DNA of 23,976 nucleotides from contig JALHIE010000017.1 of assembly GCA_022840285.1 (NCBI GenBank), positions 1 to 23,976 of the forward strand, written 5' to 3'. The first letter of the stretch is position 1, and each line of letters begins with the position of its first letter. Below the pieces are notes generated by a model. That model was given only the letters and a program-made list of their open reading frames with translations, searched no databases and was not told where the DNA came from. The position numbers and the translations under genes were made by a program. Of this stretch, positions 1 to 7,859 are shown piece after piece. This stretch comes from Porphyromonadaceae bacterium. Lineage in GTDB: Bacteria; Bacteroidota; Bacteroidia; Bacteroidales; Dysgonomonadaceae.

Positions 1-1
1 A

Positions 2-709
2 AAATTCGCCGTCCCCGAAAAGGTGATCGACGTGCAGGAATCGTCGGTGCTGGTCGTGGACGACAAGAACCGCAGGTGGAGACTGCCCCTGGGAGACGGG
101 CGCTACAAACAACTTACCGATGACGCGCAACTGCGTATCTGTCGGGAAGTGGCCACAGAAAGGGACCTCTTCCATTCCTGCGGCACCTTTTATGAGCTGC
201 CGGCGGAAAACGCGGACGGGTTCGCCAAGATCAGGCCCATTTCATCACATGACTTCAGGATTCACGATTATGCATCATACCGGGGACTGCTGGTGATGAC
301 GGGCATTGAACCCGAAGCGAAAGCGGGAGAACATGTTGTACGCTCGGACGACGGAAAGGCTGCCGTGTGGGTCGGCGTGATCGATGACTTGTGGGAGCTG
401 GGAAAACCCGTGGGACATGGAGGACCCTGGAAAAACAGCCGCGTGAAGGCCGGAGAGCATTCCGACCCCTACCTGATCGGGTTTTACGACGAGCGCACGC
501 TCGAAATATCCCACGACGCCCGCGAAACGGTAACTTTCGTCATCGAGACCGAACCCGTGGGACACGGACCCTGGATGCTTTACAAGAAAATAACAGTCAA
601 GCCCGGGGAAACTTTCAACCATAAGTTCCCCCACAATTTCCAGGCACGCTGGATACGTTTCTCTGCCGACAGGGAATGCACAGCGACAGCCTGGTTGGAG
701 TACAAATAA
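2..709 (+). CDS. C-terminal part of an unrecognised protein (5' end outside window)
   Basis: The reading frame is open from base 2, before the first in-frame ATG at 23, and runs to a TAA at 707-709, so this is the last ~235 residues of a longer protein. I do not recognise the family with confidence. The fragment is rich in aromatic residues, Gly, His and Pro and beta-strand-like, with no membrane segment. It contains FHSCGTFYELPAENADGFAK and, near the end, two similar GHGGPW and GHGPW turns. It ends in a strand-rich segment typical of a beta-sandwich or propeller end. Its position just upstream of secreted carbohydrate enzymes suggests a secreted glycan-related protein, but this is inference. 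Base composition is visibly more GC-rich than the GH28-like gene that follows. Existence of the coding region is secure; function is open. Confidence 0.8.
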   Translation, partial: KFAVPEKVIDVQESSVLVVDDKNRRWRLPLGDGRYKQLTDDAQLRICREVATERDLFHSCGTFYELPAENADGFAKIRPISSHDFRIHDYASYRGLLVMTGIEPEAKAGEHVVRSDDGKAAVWVGVIDDLWELGKPVGHGGPWKNSRVKAGEHSDPYLIGFYDERTLEISHDARETVTFVIETEPVGHGPWMLYKKITVKPGETFNHKFPHNFQARWIRFSADRECTATAWLEYK

Positions 710-829
710 TACAAAAAGCAACATTCTCACACCAAATTTATTTTTAAATCATTACTTTTACATTGGAGTCTGAAATAACAAAAAACAATTCGAGTCAAAT
801 GAACCTGGATTGTTTGATTTTGATGGTGT

Positions 830-845
830 CTCCATTTTAATGGAG
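830..845 (+). promoter_or_regulatory. Short perfect inverted repeat before the GH28-like gene
   Basis: CTCCATT and AATGGAG form a 7-bp perfect inverted repeat around TT, ending about 20 bases before the ATG at 866. The 3' arm contains the only GGAG purine run upstream of that start, so if folded in RNA it would hide a possible ribosome-binding sequence; as DNA it could be a small operator. Shine-Dalgarno pairing is weakly used in Bacteroidota, so the role is uncertain. Confidence 0.35.
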
Positions 846-865
846 GCGGGTAACAAATTTTGGAT

Positions 866-2344
866 ATGATGAAAAATATTTTTTTCCTGTTATTGAGTAT
901 GTGTATGCTAATCACTTCATGCAAGTATTCAAAAAGTGATGTAATTGTCTACAGTGCTCCCGGTGGGGAGGTACTAAACGAAAAATACAAAGTTGCTGTA
1001 AACGGCATTGATATCCCTGTCTACAATACCCGAATATGTACAGAAGATATTCAAGGGCGCCACAGGGCGGGGATTGTTACCCTTGCGGATTCGGCTTACG
1101 ATATTGCTGGCTTTGCTTCATTTGATCTAAAAAAAGGACCGGTGAAAGTCAGTATAGCTGTAAACGAATTAATAGCATCAGCCAAAATTTTACCTGTCTC
1201 GTTCGGTATTATTCCGGCAATCAAGGGAAAGACACTCACTTTCGAAGTAGACAAACCCCAGCACATTACGGTCGAGATCAATGGTGACCACATACGTTCG
1301 TTGCACCTCTTTGTGAATCCGGAAGAGACGGATATCCCCGATCCGAACGATCCGAATGTTATTTATTTTGGTCCGGGAATCCACGAAATCACTTCTATAC
1401 CTGTTGGCGACAATCAAACCGTTTATATTGCCGGCGGGGCTATTGTAAGGGGGGTTCCGGATGAAAATGGAAAATCTCGAGGAAAAGCCTCTTTCGTGCT
1501 GAGAGGTAAAAACATTACTTTTCGTGGCAGGGGAATATTCGATCAAGGAGCCGTACCGCGTGTAACGGGCCGACAAACGATGAACGTTACCGCCGACGGA
1601 TTGAATCTGGAGGGAGTCGTATTATGCAATTCAAGCCTTTGGACTGTTTCCTTGCGTGATTGCAAGGATGTCCATATAGACAACATAAAATTATTTGGGC
1701 ATCGCGCCAATGCAGACGGTATCGATATAACCTCGTCTATTGATGTATTGGTTGAGAACTGTTTTTTACGGACATGGGACGATCTTATTGTGGTTAAAAC
1801 CTTGAAAGGAGTCACTCAGGATGCTCGCCGTATCCACGTGAGAAAATGCGTGCTCTATAACGAAATTGCTCATGCATTAAGCATTGGAGCAGAGCTCACA
1901 CGTGATGTGGAAGATGTCTTGTTTGAGGACTGCGATATCATAGGCGATCACGGACGCGAGTGGACGTTGCGTATCTATCACACCGATGCGGCAACGGTAA
2001 AGAATGTTCGTTTCGAAAATATCCGAATTGAGGAATCTGTTCAATTTGCTTCACTGTGGATAAATTCGGCTGTTTGGACTTCAGATACCGCACGCGGCCA
2101 TATAGAAGATGTGGTGTTTAGAGACATTACCGTTAATAATAAAGGGTACCAGCTCCACAGAGATTTTGAATTTCTTGGTTACGACAAGGATCATGCAATC
2201 AACAACGTTTTAATTGAAAATGTAGTAATCAACGGGAGGAAAATCACCCGGGAAGATATCAAAATCAATCCGCCGATAGGTAGTAGAGAGGCTAAGGAAG
2301 GTATTGCCATGAACGAATTTGTTTATAATGTGAGCGTGAAATAG
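866..2344 (+). CDS. GH28-like right-handed beta-helix glycosidase, lipoprotein
   Basis: The protein begins with a lipoprotein signal (hydrophobic run, ITSC, lipidated Cys19), so it should sit on a membrane facing the periplasm or cell surface. Residues ~25-155 form a beta-sandwich-like N-terminal region. From about residue 165 (VIYFGPGIHEI) the chain shows parallel beta-helix rungs with repeated V-x-I-x-N-x-x-I/L patterns. The acid residues match the GH28 polygalacturonase layout: NADG (D284), WDD (D305, D306) and a following His (H336 in HALSIG). The later RIYH replaces the usual RIK. Related architectures occur in GH49-type enzymes, so family assignment is to the clan rather than to a substrate. 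I chose ATG 866 (869 is possible) over an in-frame TTG at 860. Likely action is on a galacturonate-type or other poly-glycan. Gap to the next gene is 85 bp. Confidence 0.78.
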   Translation: MMKNIFFLLLSMCMLITSCKYSKSDVIVYSAPGGEVLNEKYKVAVNGIDIPVYNTRICTEDIQGRHRAGIVTLADSAYDIAGFASFDLKKGPVKVSIAVNELIASAKILPVSFGIIPAIKGKTLTFEVDKPQHITVEINGDHIRSLHLFVNPEETDIPDPNDPNVIYFGPGIHEITSIPVGDNQTVYIAGGAIVRGVPDENGKSRGKASFVLRGKNITFRGRGIFDQGAVPRVTGRQTMNVTADGLNLEGVVLCNSSLWTVSLRDCKDVHIDNIKLFGHRANADGIDITSSIDVLVENCFLRTWDDLIVVKTLKGVTQDARRIHVRKCVLYNEIAHALSIGAELTRDVEDVLFEDCDIIGDHGREWTLRIYHTDAATVKNVRFENIRIEESVQFASLWINSAVWTSDTARGHIEDVVFRDITVNNKGYQLHRDFEFLGYDKDHAINNVLIENVVINGRKITREDIKINPPIGSREAKEGIAMNEFVYNVSVK

Positions 2345-2429
2345 ATGATCACGTTTCCATCCGACTCCCGGGGTGATACTATTGCGAAGCGCTTACGGAT
2401 ATATATTGTACAACTAAACTATTACAACA

Positions 2430-3752
2430 ATGAACTATTCAAGAAGAAAATTTATCAAAACAGCAGGCCTGGCCACTGCTGGTACGCTGATCTCATCCAG
2501 AGTTGCCTTAGGATCCAGTTCTATCTGGACATCCAACAGCAACACGCTGAAAGTGGGACTGATCGGTTGTGGCGGTCGTGGCACAGGCGCAGCAGGAGAA
2601 GCGTTGAGCGCCGATCCGAATGTTATCTTAACCGCGATGGCAGATGCATTTGACGACCACCTGCAAAACTCGTTCAACACGCTCAAAACAAAGTATGGAA
2701 ACAAAGTGCAGGTACCGGAAAGCAATAAATTTGTCGGTTTCGATGCTTTCCAAAAACTGATCGATTCCGATGTGGATGTTGTCCTGCTGGCCGCGCCTCC
2801 CTGCTTCAGGCCCCAACACCTGGAAGCAGCAGTTAACGCCAACAAACATGTTTTCTGTGAAAAACCTTTTGCCGTAGATGCTCCCGGGTTACGCAGGGTG
2901 ATGGAAGCCGCAAAGAAAGCCAAAGCAAAAAACTTGTCCCTGGTATCCGGATTCTGCTGGAGATATCATCAGCCCAAAAGGGATACTTTCGGACGGGTCT
3001 TAAACGGTCAGATCGGAGAGATCCTGGGCGGGGAAGCAACCTACAATACGGGTGAATTGTGGTTCAAGGAGAAGCAACACGGTTGGTCCGACATGGAATA
3101 TAAGCTCCGCAACTGGCTTTACTACAACTGGCTTTCGGGAGACCACCTCGTTGAACAGGCTATCCACAGCATCGATATGTTCTCCTGGGCAATGGGCGAC
3201 AAAGCCCCGTTAAAGATCAGCGGTACCGGTGGAAGGCAAAAACGGATCGATCCGAAGTTCGGAAACGTGTACGACCATTTCGGACTGACTTACGAATATG
3301 ATAATGGCGTGAAAATTTATTTCTTTTGCCGGCAACAAGCAGGAACATCTCCTTCCTATGCAGTTGAATTAATCGGAAAGGACGGCAGGTGCTATGTAGA
3401 CTGCCGAACCGGCGAACACAAAATTACCGGAAAGAATGCCTGGAATCTGGCTGATGCAACCAAGTTTACGGATGCGGAAGCTTACAAACAGACAAAGGTA
3501 AGGGGCATGTACCAGGTGGAGCACGACGAATTGTTCGCTTCCATCAGGGCAAATAAGCCGATGAATGACGGTGAATGGATGACGCGCTCCAATCTACTCG
3601 CTCTGGCCGGTCGCATGGCTGCCTATTCAGGACAAACCATCACTTTTGATCAGGCCCTGAACTCATCGGAGGTACTGTTTCCGGGAGATATTTCCTGGGA
3701 TACAAAGTACGACCTGTCCATTGCTATACCGGGGGTAACAGCATTTAAATAA
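2430..3752 (+). CDS. Tat-exported Gfo/Idh/MocA family oxidoreductase
   Basis: This 440-residue protein starts with a textbook twin-arginine signal (SRRKFIK at residues 4-10, then a weak hydrophobic stretch to about residue 28), so it is probably exported already folded with its nicotinamide cofactor. A Rossmann NAD(P)-binding fold begins at residue 41 with GLIGCGGRGTG. EKP at 144-146 carries the conserved catalytic-site Lys of dehydrogenases in this family. The C-terminal half has the WLSGDHxxEQxIH signature (D238, H239, H246). Expected chemistry is oxidation or reduction of a sugar hydroxyl. It is followed after 6 bp by a TIM-barrel gene, so the two are almost certainly co-transcribed. It is clearly paralogous to the protein at 10090-11442 (same signature blocks, roughly half identical by eye). 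Substrate is not visible. Confidence 0.88.
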   Translation: MNYSRRKFIKTAGLATAGTLISSRVALGSSSIWTSNSNTLKVGLIGCGGRGTGAAGEALSADPNVILTAMADAFDDHLQNSFNTLKTKYGNKVQVPESNKFVGFDAFQKLIDSDVDVVLLAAPPCFRPQHLEAAVNANKHVFCEKPFAVDAPGLRRVMEAAKKAKAKNLSLVSGFCWRYHQPKRDTFGRVLNGQIGEILGGEATYNTGELWFKEKQHGWSDMEYKLRNWLYYNWLSGDHLVEQAIHSIDMFSWAMGDKAPLKISGTGGRQKRIDPKFGNVYDHFGLTYEYDNGVKIYFFCRQQAGTSPSYAVELIGKDGRCYVDCRTGEHKITGKNAWNLADATKFTDAEAYKQTKVRGMYQVEHDELFASIRANKPMNDGEWMTRSNLLALAGRMAAYSGQTITFDQALNSSEVLFPGDISWDTKYDLSIAIPGVTAFK

Positions 3753-3758
3753 GATAAA

Positions 3759-4691
3759 ATGAACAAAAGAGATTTTATTAAATCAGCAGCAGTGATGGCA
3801 GGAGTTTCTGCCATCACCCCCTTTGCAACTGTGTCGGGCGCCAATGGAACATCATCTGTGTCAGCACAGCAAGATTCCGCCAAGGTGTCGTTAAAAAAAG
3901 CATTGGTCTTTGGAATGATCCGGGACAAGGTTTCACTGACCGACAAATTTAAGATTGCCCGGGAAGCGGGCTTCGACGGAATTGAGCTCAACAGCCCGAC
4001 TGATTTTCCGCTAAGCGATATCCTCCAGGCTAAAAAGAGTGCCGGCCTGGAACTGCCCAGTGTGATCAATAAGGACCATTGGTCAAAACCGTTGTCGGAT
4101 CCCGATCAACAAATCAGGCAGCAGTGTATTGACTCGGTGATAAAGTCTATGCATGAAGTGAAAGAACTGGGAGGAGACACCGTACTCGTCGTTCCGGGTG
4201 TAGTGAACGAAAAGGTATCGTATGAACAGGCTTACATCACCTCGCAAAGCGCCATTAGGGAGCTTATCCCCTACGCAGAAAAAACAGGCGTACAAATCGC
4301 GCTGGAGAACGTCTGGAACAACTTTATCCTTAGTCCCGTAGAAGCAAAGCGATTTATCGATGAGATCAACCATCCGTTGGTAGGGTGGTATTTCGATATC
4401 GGAAATGTGCTTAGGTACGGTTGGCCGGAACATTGGATACACACCCTGAAGTCACGAATCATGAGGTTGCATATCAAAGAGTTCAGTCGTGAAAATATGA
4501 ATTCAAAAGGGTTGCGGGAAGGCTTTAAGGTGGAGTTGCTTGAGGGGGACAACAACTGGCCGGTAGTGATGAAAGCCGTGCGGGATATTGGCCATACTGG
4601 CGGCTGGCTCACTGCAGAAGTTCCCGGAGGTGATTTAATGCATTTAAAGAAGATTGCTGCGCGAATGGACAAGATCATCTCCTTTTTATGA
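3759..4691 (+). CDS. Exported xylose-isomerase-like TIM-barrel protein (copy 1)
   Basis: 310 residues of the 'sugar phosphate isomerase/epimerase' superfamily (AP-endonuclease 2 / xylose isomerase-like TIM barrel). The four expected divalent-metal ligands can be placed: E183 (ALENVW), D213 (WYFDIGN), H238 (LHIKEF) and E287 (TAEV). The N-terminus is a Tat-like export signal with one arginine replaced (NKRDFIK), followed by Ala-rich hydrophobic sequence to about residue 30, so a periplasmic site is likely and a phosphorylated substrate is not. Members of this superfamily occur with Gfo/Idh/MocA dehydrogenases and act on 3-keto sugars or keto-glycosides by enolisation or elimination. The 6-bp gap to the upstream oxidoreductase fits such a partnership. 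A hand count gives about 76% identity over 268 ungapped residues to the protein at 9123-10034. Confidence 0.87.
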   Translation: MNKRDFIKSAAVMAGVSAITPFATVSGANGTSSVSAQQDSAKVSLKKALVFGMIRDKVSLTDKFKIAREAGFDGIELNSPTDFPLSDILQAKKSAGLELPSVINKDHWSKPLSDPDQQIRQQCIDSVIKSMHEVKELGGDTVLVVPGVVNEKVSYEQAYITSQSAIRELIPYAEKTGVQIALENVWNNFILSPVEAKRFIDEINHPLVGWYFDIGNVLRYGWPEHWIHTLKSRIMRLHIKEFSRENMNSKGLREGFKVELLEGDNNWPVVMKAVRDIGHTGGWLTAEVPGGDLMHLKKIAARMDKIISFL

Positions 4692-4796
4692 AATGCAATT
4701 CACTCGCGATGAGGTAATTTTTACTGCAAGGATGGGTCTTTGTGAATCCCGTTGTAATTTGTCCGACGGGGAGATATCGCGAGGATTTGTTGACGT

Positions 4797-4845
4797 TCGG
4801 ACAGGAAGAAAACAACGGGTTCGTTTTCTTCCTGTCCGATTTTTC
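4797..4845 (+). terminator. Strong rho-independent terminator after the first enzyme set
   Basis: Bases 4797-4813 and 4823-4839 form a perfect 17-bp inverted repeat (core GGACAGGAAGAAAAC and its complement) with a 9-base loop, followed by TTTTTC. It begins 105 bp past the stop of the TIM-barrel gene and separates the 866-4691 transcription unit from the GH127 gene. Confidence 0.9.
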
Positions 4846-4874
4846 TGTTTTCAAACAAAAATCAACTATCTTTG
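4845..4874 (+). promoter_or_regulatory. Bacteroidota-type promoter for the GH127 gene
   Basis: TATCTTTG at 4867-4874 matches the Bacteroidota -7 consensus TAnnTTTG exactly and lies 39 bp before the ATG at 4914. A -33-like CTG(TTTT) begins at 4845, with about 19 bp between the elements; it is one base off the usual TTG. It directly follows the terminator at 4797-4845, the expected place for a new transcription unit. Confidence 0.6.
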
Positions 4875-4913
4875 AAACCGGTAAATGTATTTATCCACAA
4901 TATCTATAACACA

Positions 4914-6791
4914 ATGAAACTCAAAAAAATCTTTCAGGCAATCACTGCTATTGCAATAAGCGTTTCATGTACCGGGTGCATACAGAATTTGCTTTCAAAC
5001 GATAAAGCATCGACTAAAAAAATTACTCCGATCGATTTCTCACACGTAAAAATTAACGATAACTTCTGGTCACCAAGGCTGAAAAACCACGTTTCACATA
5101 CGCTTCCGGTGTGTATCGACCAGATCGAGAACAAAACCGGACGGATACTGAACTTCGAAAATGCCGCCAAGCGGTCTGGCGAACATTCCGGTATTTTTTA
5201 CGATGATTCAGACGTGTATAAAGCTCTCGAAGGAATAGCATACAGCCTTATAAACAACCCCAACCCTGAACTGGAAAAAAAAGCTGACGAATGGATCGAC
5301 AAGTTTGCGGCGGCTCAGGAGCCGGATGGCTATATCAATACATTTTATACGCTGACCGGCCTGGATAAACGCTGGACCAACATGGACAAGCACGAAATGT
5401 ATTGTGCCGGGCATATGATAGAAGCAGCTGTTGCCCATTACAAAGCTACCGGCAAACGCAAACTGCTCGATGTTTCCATACGAATGGCCGATTACATGAT
5501 GAGCGAGTTCGGACCCGGCAAACGCCATTGGGTTCCGGGACATGAAGAGATTGAACTGGCGCTGGTAAAACTATACGAGATAACTAACCAGGAGAAGTAC
5601 CTCGATTTTGCGTATTGGCTGCTCGAAGAACGCGGGCACGGACACGGTTCCAAAGGAACGGAAGGTACGTGGAGCCCTATATACTACCAGGATGAGGCAC
5701 CGGTCAGGGAATTGTCAAGTATAAACGGGCACGCCGTCCGGGCCATGTACCTGTTTTGTGGCATGGCCGATGTGGCAGCTCTGAAAAACGATACCGGATA
5801 TATAGGTGCGTTGAACCGGTTGTGGCACGATGTGGCATCGACCAAAATGTACCTGACGGGAGGAATCGGTTCATCACGGCACAACGAAGGATTTACAGAG
5901 CCCTATGATCTTCCCAACTATGAAGCGTATTGCGAGACCTGTGCTTCGATTGGAATGGTTTTCTGGAACTCGCGCATGCACCAGCTCACAGGCGATTCAA
6001 AATACATTGACGTGCTGGAACGCTCCATGTACAACGGTGCTCTGGCGGGCATATCGTTAAAAGGAGACCTTTTCTTTTACGTGAATCCGCTGGCTTCACA
6101 CGGCGACCATCACCGAAAGGAATGGTACGGCACGGCTTGTTGCCCAAGTCAGGTATCCCGTTTCCTTCCCTCCATAGGAAACTACATTTACGGAACATCG
6201 GAAGAGGCCATCTGGGTAAATTTATACATCGGCAGTAAGACTGGTGTGAACACAGGAAAAGCGGAAATGACGCTAAATCAGCAAACAAACTATCCGTGGG
6301 ACGGCAACGTAACCCTTACCGTTGAATCGCTGAATAAACCCATCAGAAAAGAATTTCGTCTACGAATTCCCGGATGGTGTAAAAGCCATACCGTTACTGT
6401 GAACGGAGATGCGATAACGAATCCCCAGGTTGAAAAAGGCTACCTGGTGATCAACCGGAAGTGGAGATCAGGCGACATAATAACGCTTAACATGGATATG
6501 CCGGCGGAAATGGTACAAGCCGATCCACGCGTAAAAGAAAACACCGGGAAAAGAGCTGTTCAACGAGGTCCGCTGGTTTACTGCGCAGAAGAGACGGACA
6601 ATCCTTCGTTCGATGAATTGACCCTCTCCTCCGCTTCAAAACTCAAGGAAACATTCAACCCGGCACTTTTAAACGGCGTTACCGTGATAGACGCCGTTTC
6701 AGGCGGTAAAACCATTCGTTACATCCCCTATTACGCATGGGACAACCGGGAGGCGGGACAAATGAAAGTGTGGATGGATTATAACGAATAG
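4914..6791 (+). CDS. GH127 beta-L-arabinofuranosidase, lipoprotein
   Basis: Glycoside hydrolase family 127 (DUF1680). The hallmark zinc-thiolate active site is complete: E341 and C343 in CETC, then C409 and C410 in TACCPSQ, matching Glu338, Cys340, Cys417 and Cys418 of the Bifidobacterium longum HypBA1 enzyme, in which a cysteine is the nucleophile. The order is an (alpha/alpha)6 barrel (about residues 35-440) then beta-sandwich domains. The family releases beta-L-arabinofuranose, for example from hydroxyproline-linked or pectic side chains. I chose ATG 4914 rather than the in-frame TTG at 4872 because it gives a clean signal peptide with a lipoprotein-type cysteine (C19 or C22) and sits just downstream of the promoter. 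It is followed by an alcohol dehydrogenase after 24 bp. Confidence 0.92.
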   Translation: MKLKKIFQAITAIAISVSCTGCIQNLLSNDKASTKKITPIDFSHVKINDNFWSPRLKNHVSHTLPVCIDQIENKTGRILNFENAAKRSGEHSGIFYDDSDVYKALEGIAYSLINNPNPELEKKADEWIDKFAAAQEPDGYINTFYTLTGLDKRWTNMDKHEMYCAGHMIEAAVAHYKATGKRKLLDVSIRMADYMMSEFGPGKRHWVPGHEEIELALVKLYEITNQEKYLDFAYWLLEERGHGHGSKGTEGTWSPIYYQDEAPVRELSSINGHAVRAMYLFCGMADVAALKNDTGYIGALNRLWHDVASTKMYLTGGIGSSRHNEGFTEPYDLPNYEAYCETCASIGMVFWNSRMHQLTGDSKYIDVLERSMYNGALAGISLKGDLFFYVNPLASHGDHHRKEWYGTACCPSQVSRFLPSIGNYIYGTSEEAIWVNLYIGSKTGVNTGKAEMTLNQQTNYPWDGNVTLTVESLNKPIRKEFRLRIPGWCKSHTVTVNGDAITNPQVEKGYLVINRKWRSGDIITLNMDMPAEMVQADPRVKENTGKRAVQRGPLVYCAEETDNPSFDELTLSSASKLKETFNPALLNGVTVIDAVSGGKTIRYIPYYAWDNREAGQMKVWMDYNE

Positions 6792-6815
6792 AAAAGTAAA
6801 CCGTTTGGATTATTT

Positions 6816-7847
6816 ATGAAAGCATTGGTCTTGGACAATTACATGGAGTTGAACTATCGTGACTTCCCTGATCCCCGTGTGGAAGCCAACGAAGTGCTGA
6901 TCAGGGTTAAAGCCTGCGGAATATGCGGAAGCGATACACACGGTATGGACGGAAGCACCGGCAGAAGAGTGCCACCCTTGGTTATGGGGCACGAAGCTTC
7001 AGGAATTATCACGGAACTGGGCGCCGCGGTCACGGGATGGAACGTGGGTGACAGGGTTACTTTCGACTCCACGATATATCCGCTTGATGACTGGCACACA
7101 CGTCAGGGACATTACAACCTCAGTAACGACAGAAAAGTGTTGGGCGTTTCTCCGGGAAATTACAAAAAACACGGTGCCTTTGCAGAATTCGTTTCAGTTC
7201 CTGCACATATCCTCTACAAGATTCCCGACAATGTTTCTTTTGAACAGGCAGCAATGGTAGAGCCTGTAGCCGTAGCCATGCATGCTCTAAATATCTCAGG
7301 CATTCAATTGGGACAAAATGCCGTGGTTATCGGCACGGGAACCATTGGCTTGTTTGTTGTAAAACTGCTGCAGACGGCAGGTGTATATCCCATCATTGCC
7401 ATCGATCTGGATGAGAAAAAATTAGAACTCTCCAAATCCTTCGGTGCCACGCATACTGTCCTCTCTTCCGACGAATCCGTTTTAGAGAAAATACAACGAC
7501 TGACCAACAACCGAAAAGCAGACGTTGCCTTTGAGGCCGCAGGAATTTCGGAAACTGTAAACCTGTGTATAAACAGTTTACGCAAAGGAGGCAAAGCAAT
7601 CCTGATAGGAAACCTGGTGCCCGAAGTGACTGTTCCGCTCCAAAAAATTGTAACCACCGAACTTTCTCTTTTGGGAAGCTGCGCGATCAATGGAGAATAC
7701 GAAACGGTGCTTAAGCTAATGGCTTCCGGTAAAATCGACGTCGACGGCATGATATCGGCCGTGGCGCCTCTTTCTGAGGGCGCCGGATGGTTTAACCGGC
7801 TTTACAACAAGGAGGCCGGTTTAAATAAAGTGATACTGACCCCTTAA
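6816..7847 (+). CDS. Zinc-dependent medium-chain polyol/alcohol dehydrogenase
   Basis: 343-residue medium-chain dehydrogenase without a signal peptide, hence cytoplasmic. Catalytic zinc residues are present: C37 in CGICGSD, H59-E60 in GHE, and E149 in the EPVAVAMHAL helix. The NAD-binding fold shows GTGTIG at 173-178, and an acid at the end of the second strand (IAID, D197) suggests NAD rather than NADP. The structural-zinc lobe (about residues 84-110) has none of the four usual cysteines, as in sorbitol-dehydrogenase-type members. Relatives act on sorbitol, L-iditol, L-threonine or galactitol phosphate; here it may oxidise or reduce a sugar or polyol released by the neighbours. It lies 24 bp after GH127 and 12 bp before a Gfo/Idh/MocA gene, so it is co-transcribed with both. 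Exact substrate is unknown. Confidence 0.88.
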   Translation: MKALVLDNYMELNYRDFPDPRVEANEVLIRVKACGICGSDTHGMDGSTGRRVPPLVMGHEASGIITELGAAVTGWNVGDRVTFDSTIYPLDDWHTRQGHYNLSNDRKVLGVSPGNYKKHGAFAEFVSVPAHILYKIPDNVSFEQAAMVEPVAVAMHALNISGIQLGQNAVVIGTGTIGLFVVKLLQTAGVYPIIAIDLDEKKLELSKSFGATHTVLSSDESVLEKIQRLTNNRKADVAFEAAGISETVNLCINSLRKGGKAILIGNLVPEVTVPLQKIVTTELSLLGSCAINGEYETVLKLMASGKIDVDGMISAVAPLSEGAGWFNRLYNKEAGLNKVILTP

Positions 7848-7859
7848 ATAAACGTTGAA

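Noticed and set aside
2345..2653. 102-codon + strand frame directly after the GH28-like gene
   Set aside because: It overlaps the start of the Tat-exported oxidoreductase in another frame; its Arg/Ser-rich translation has no recognisable features.
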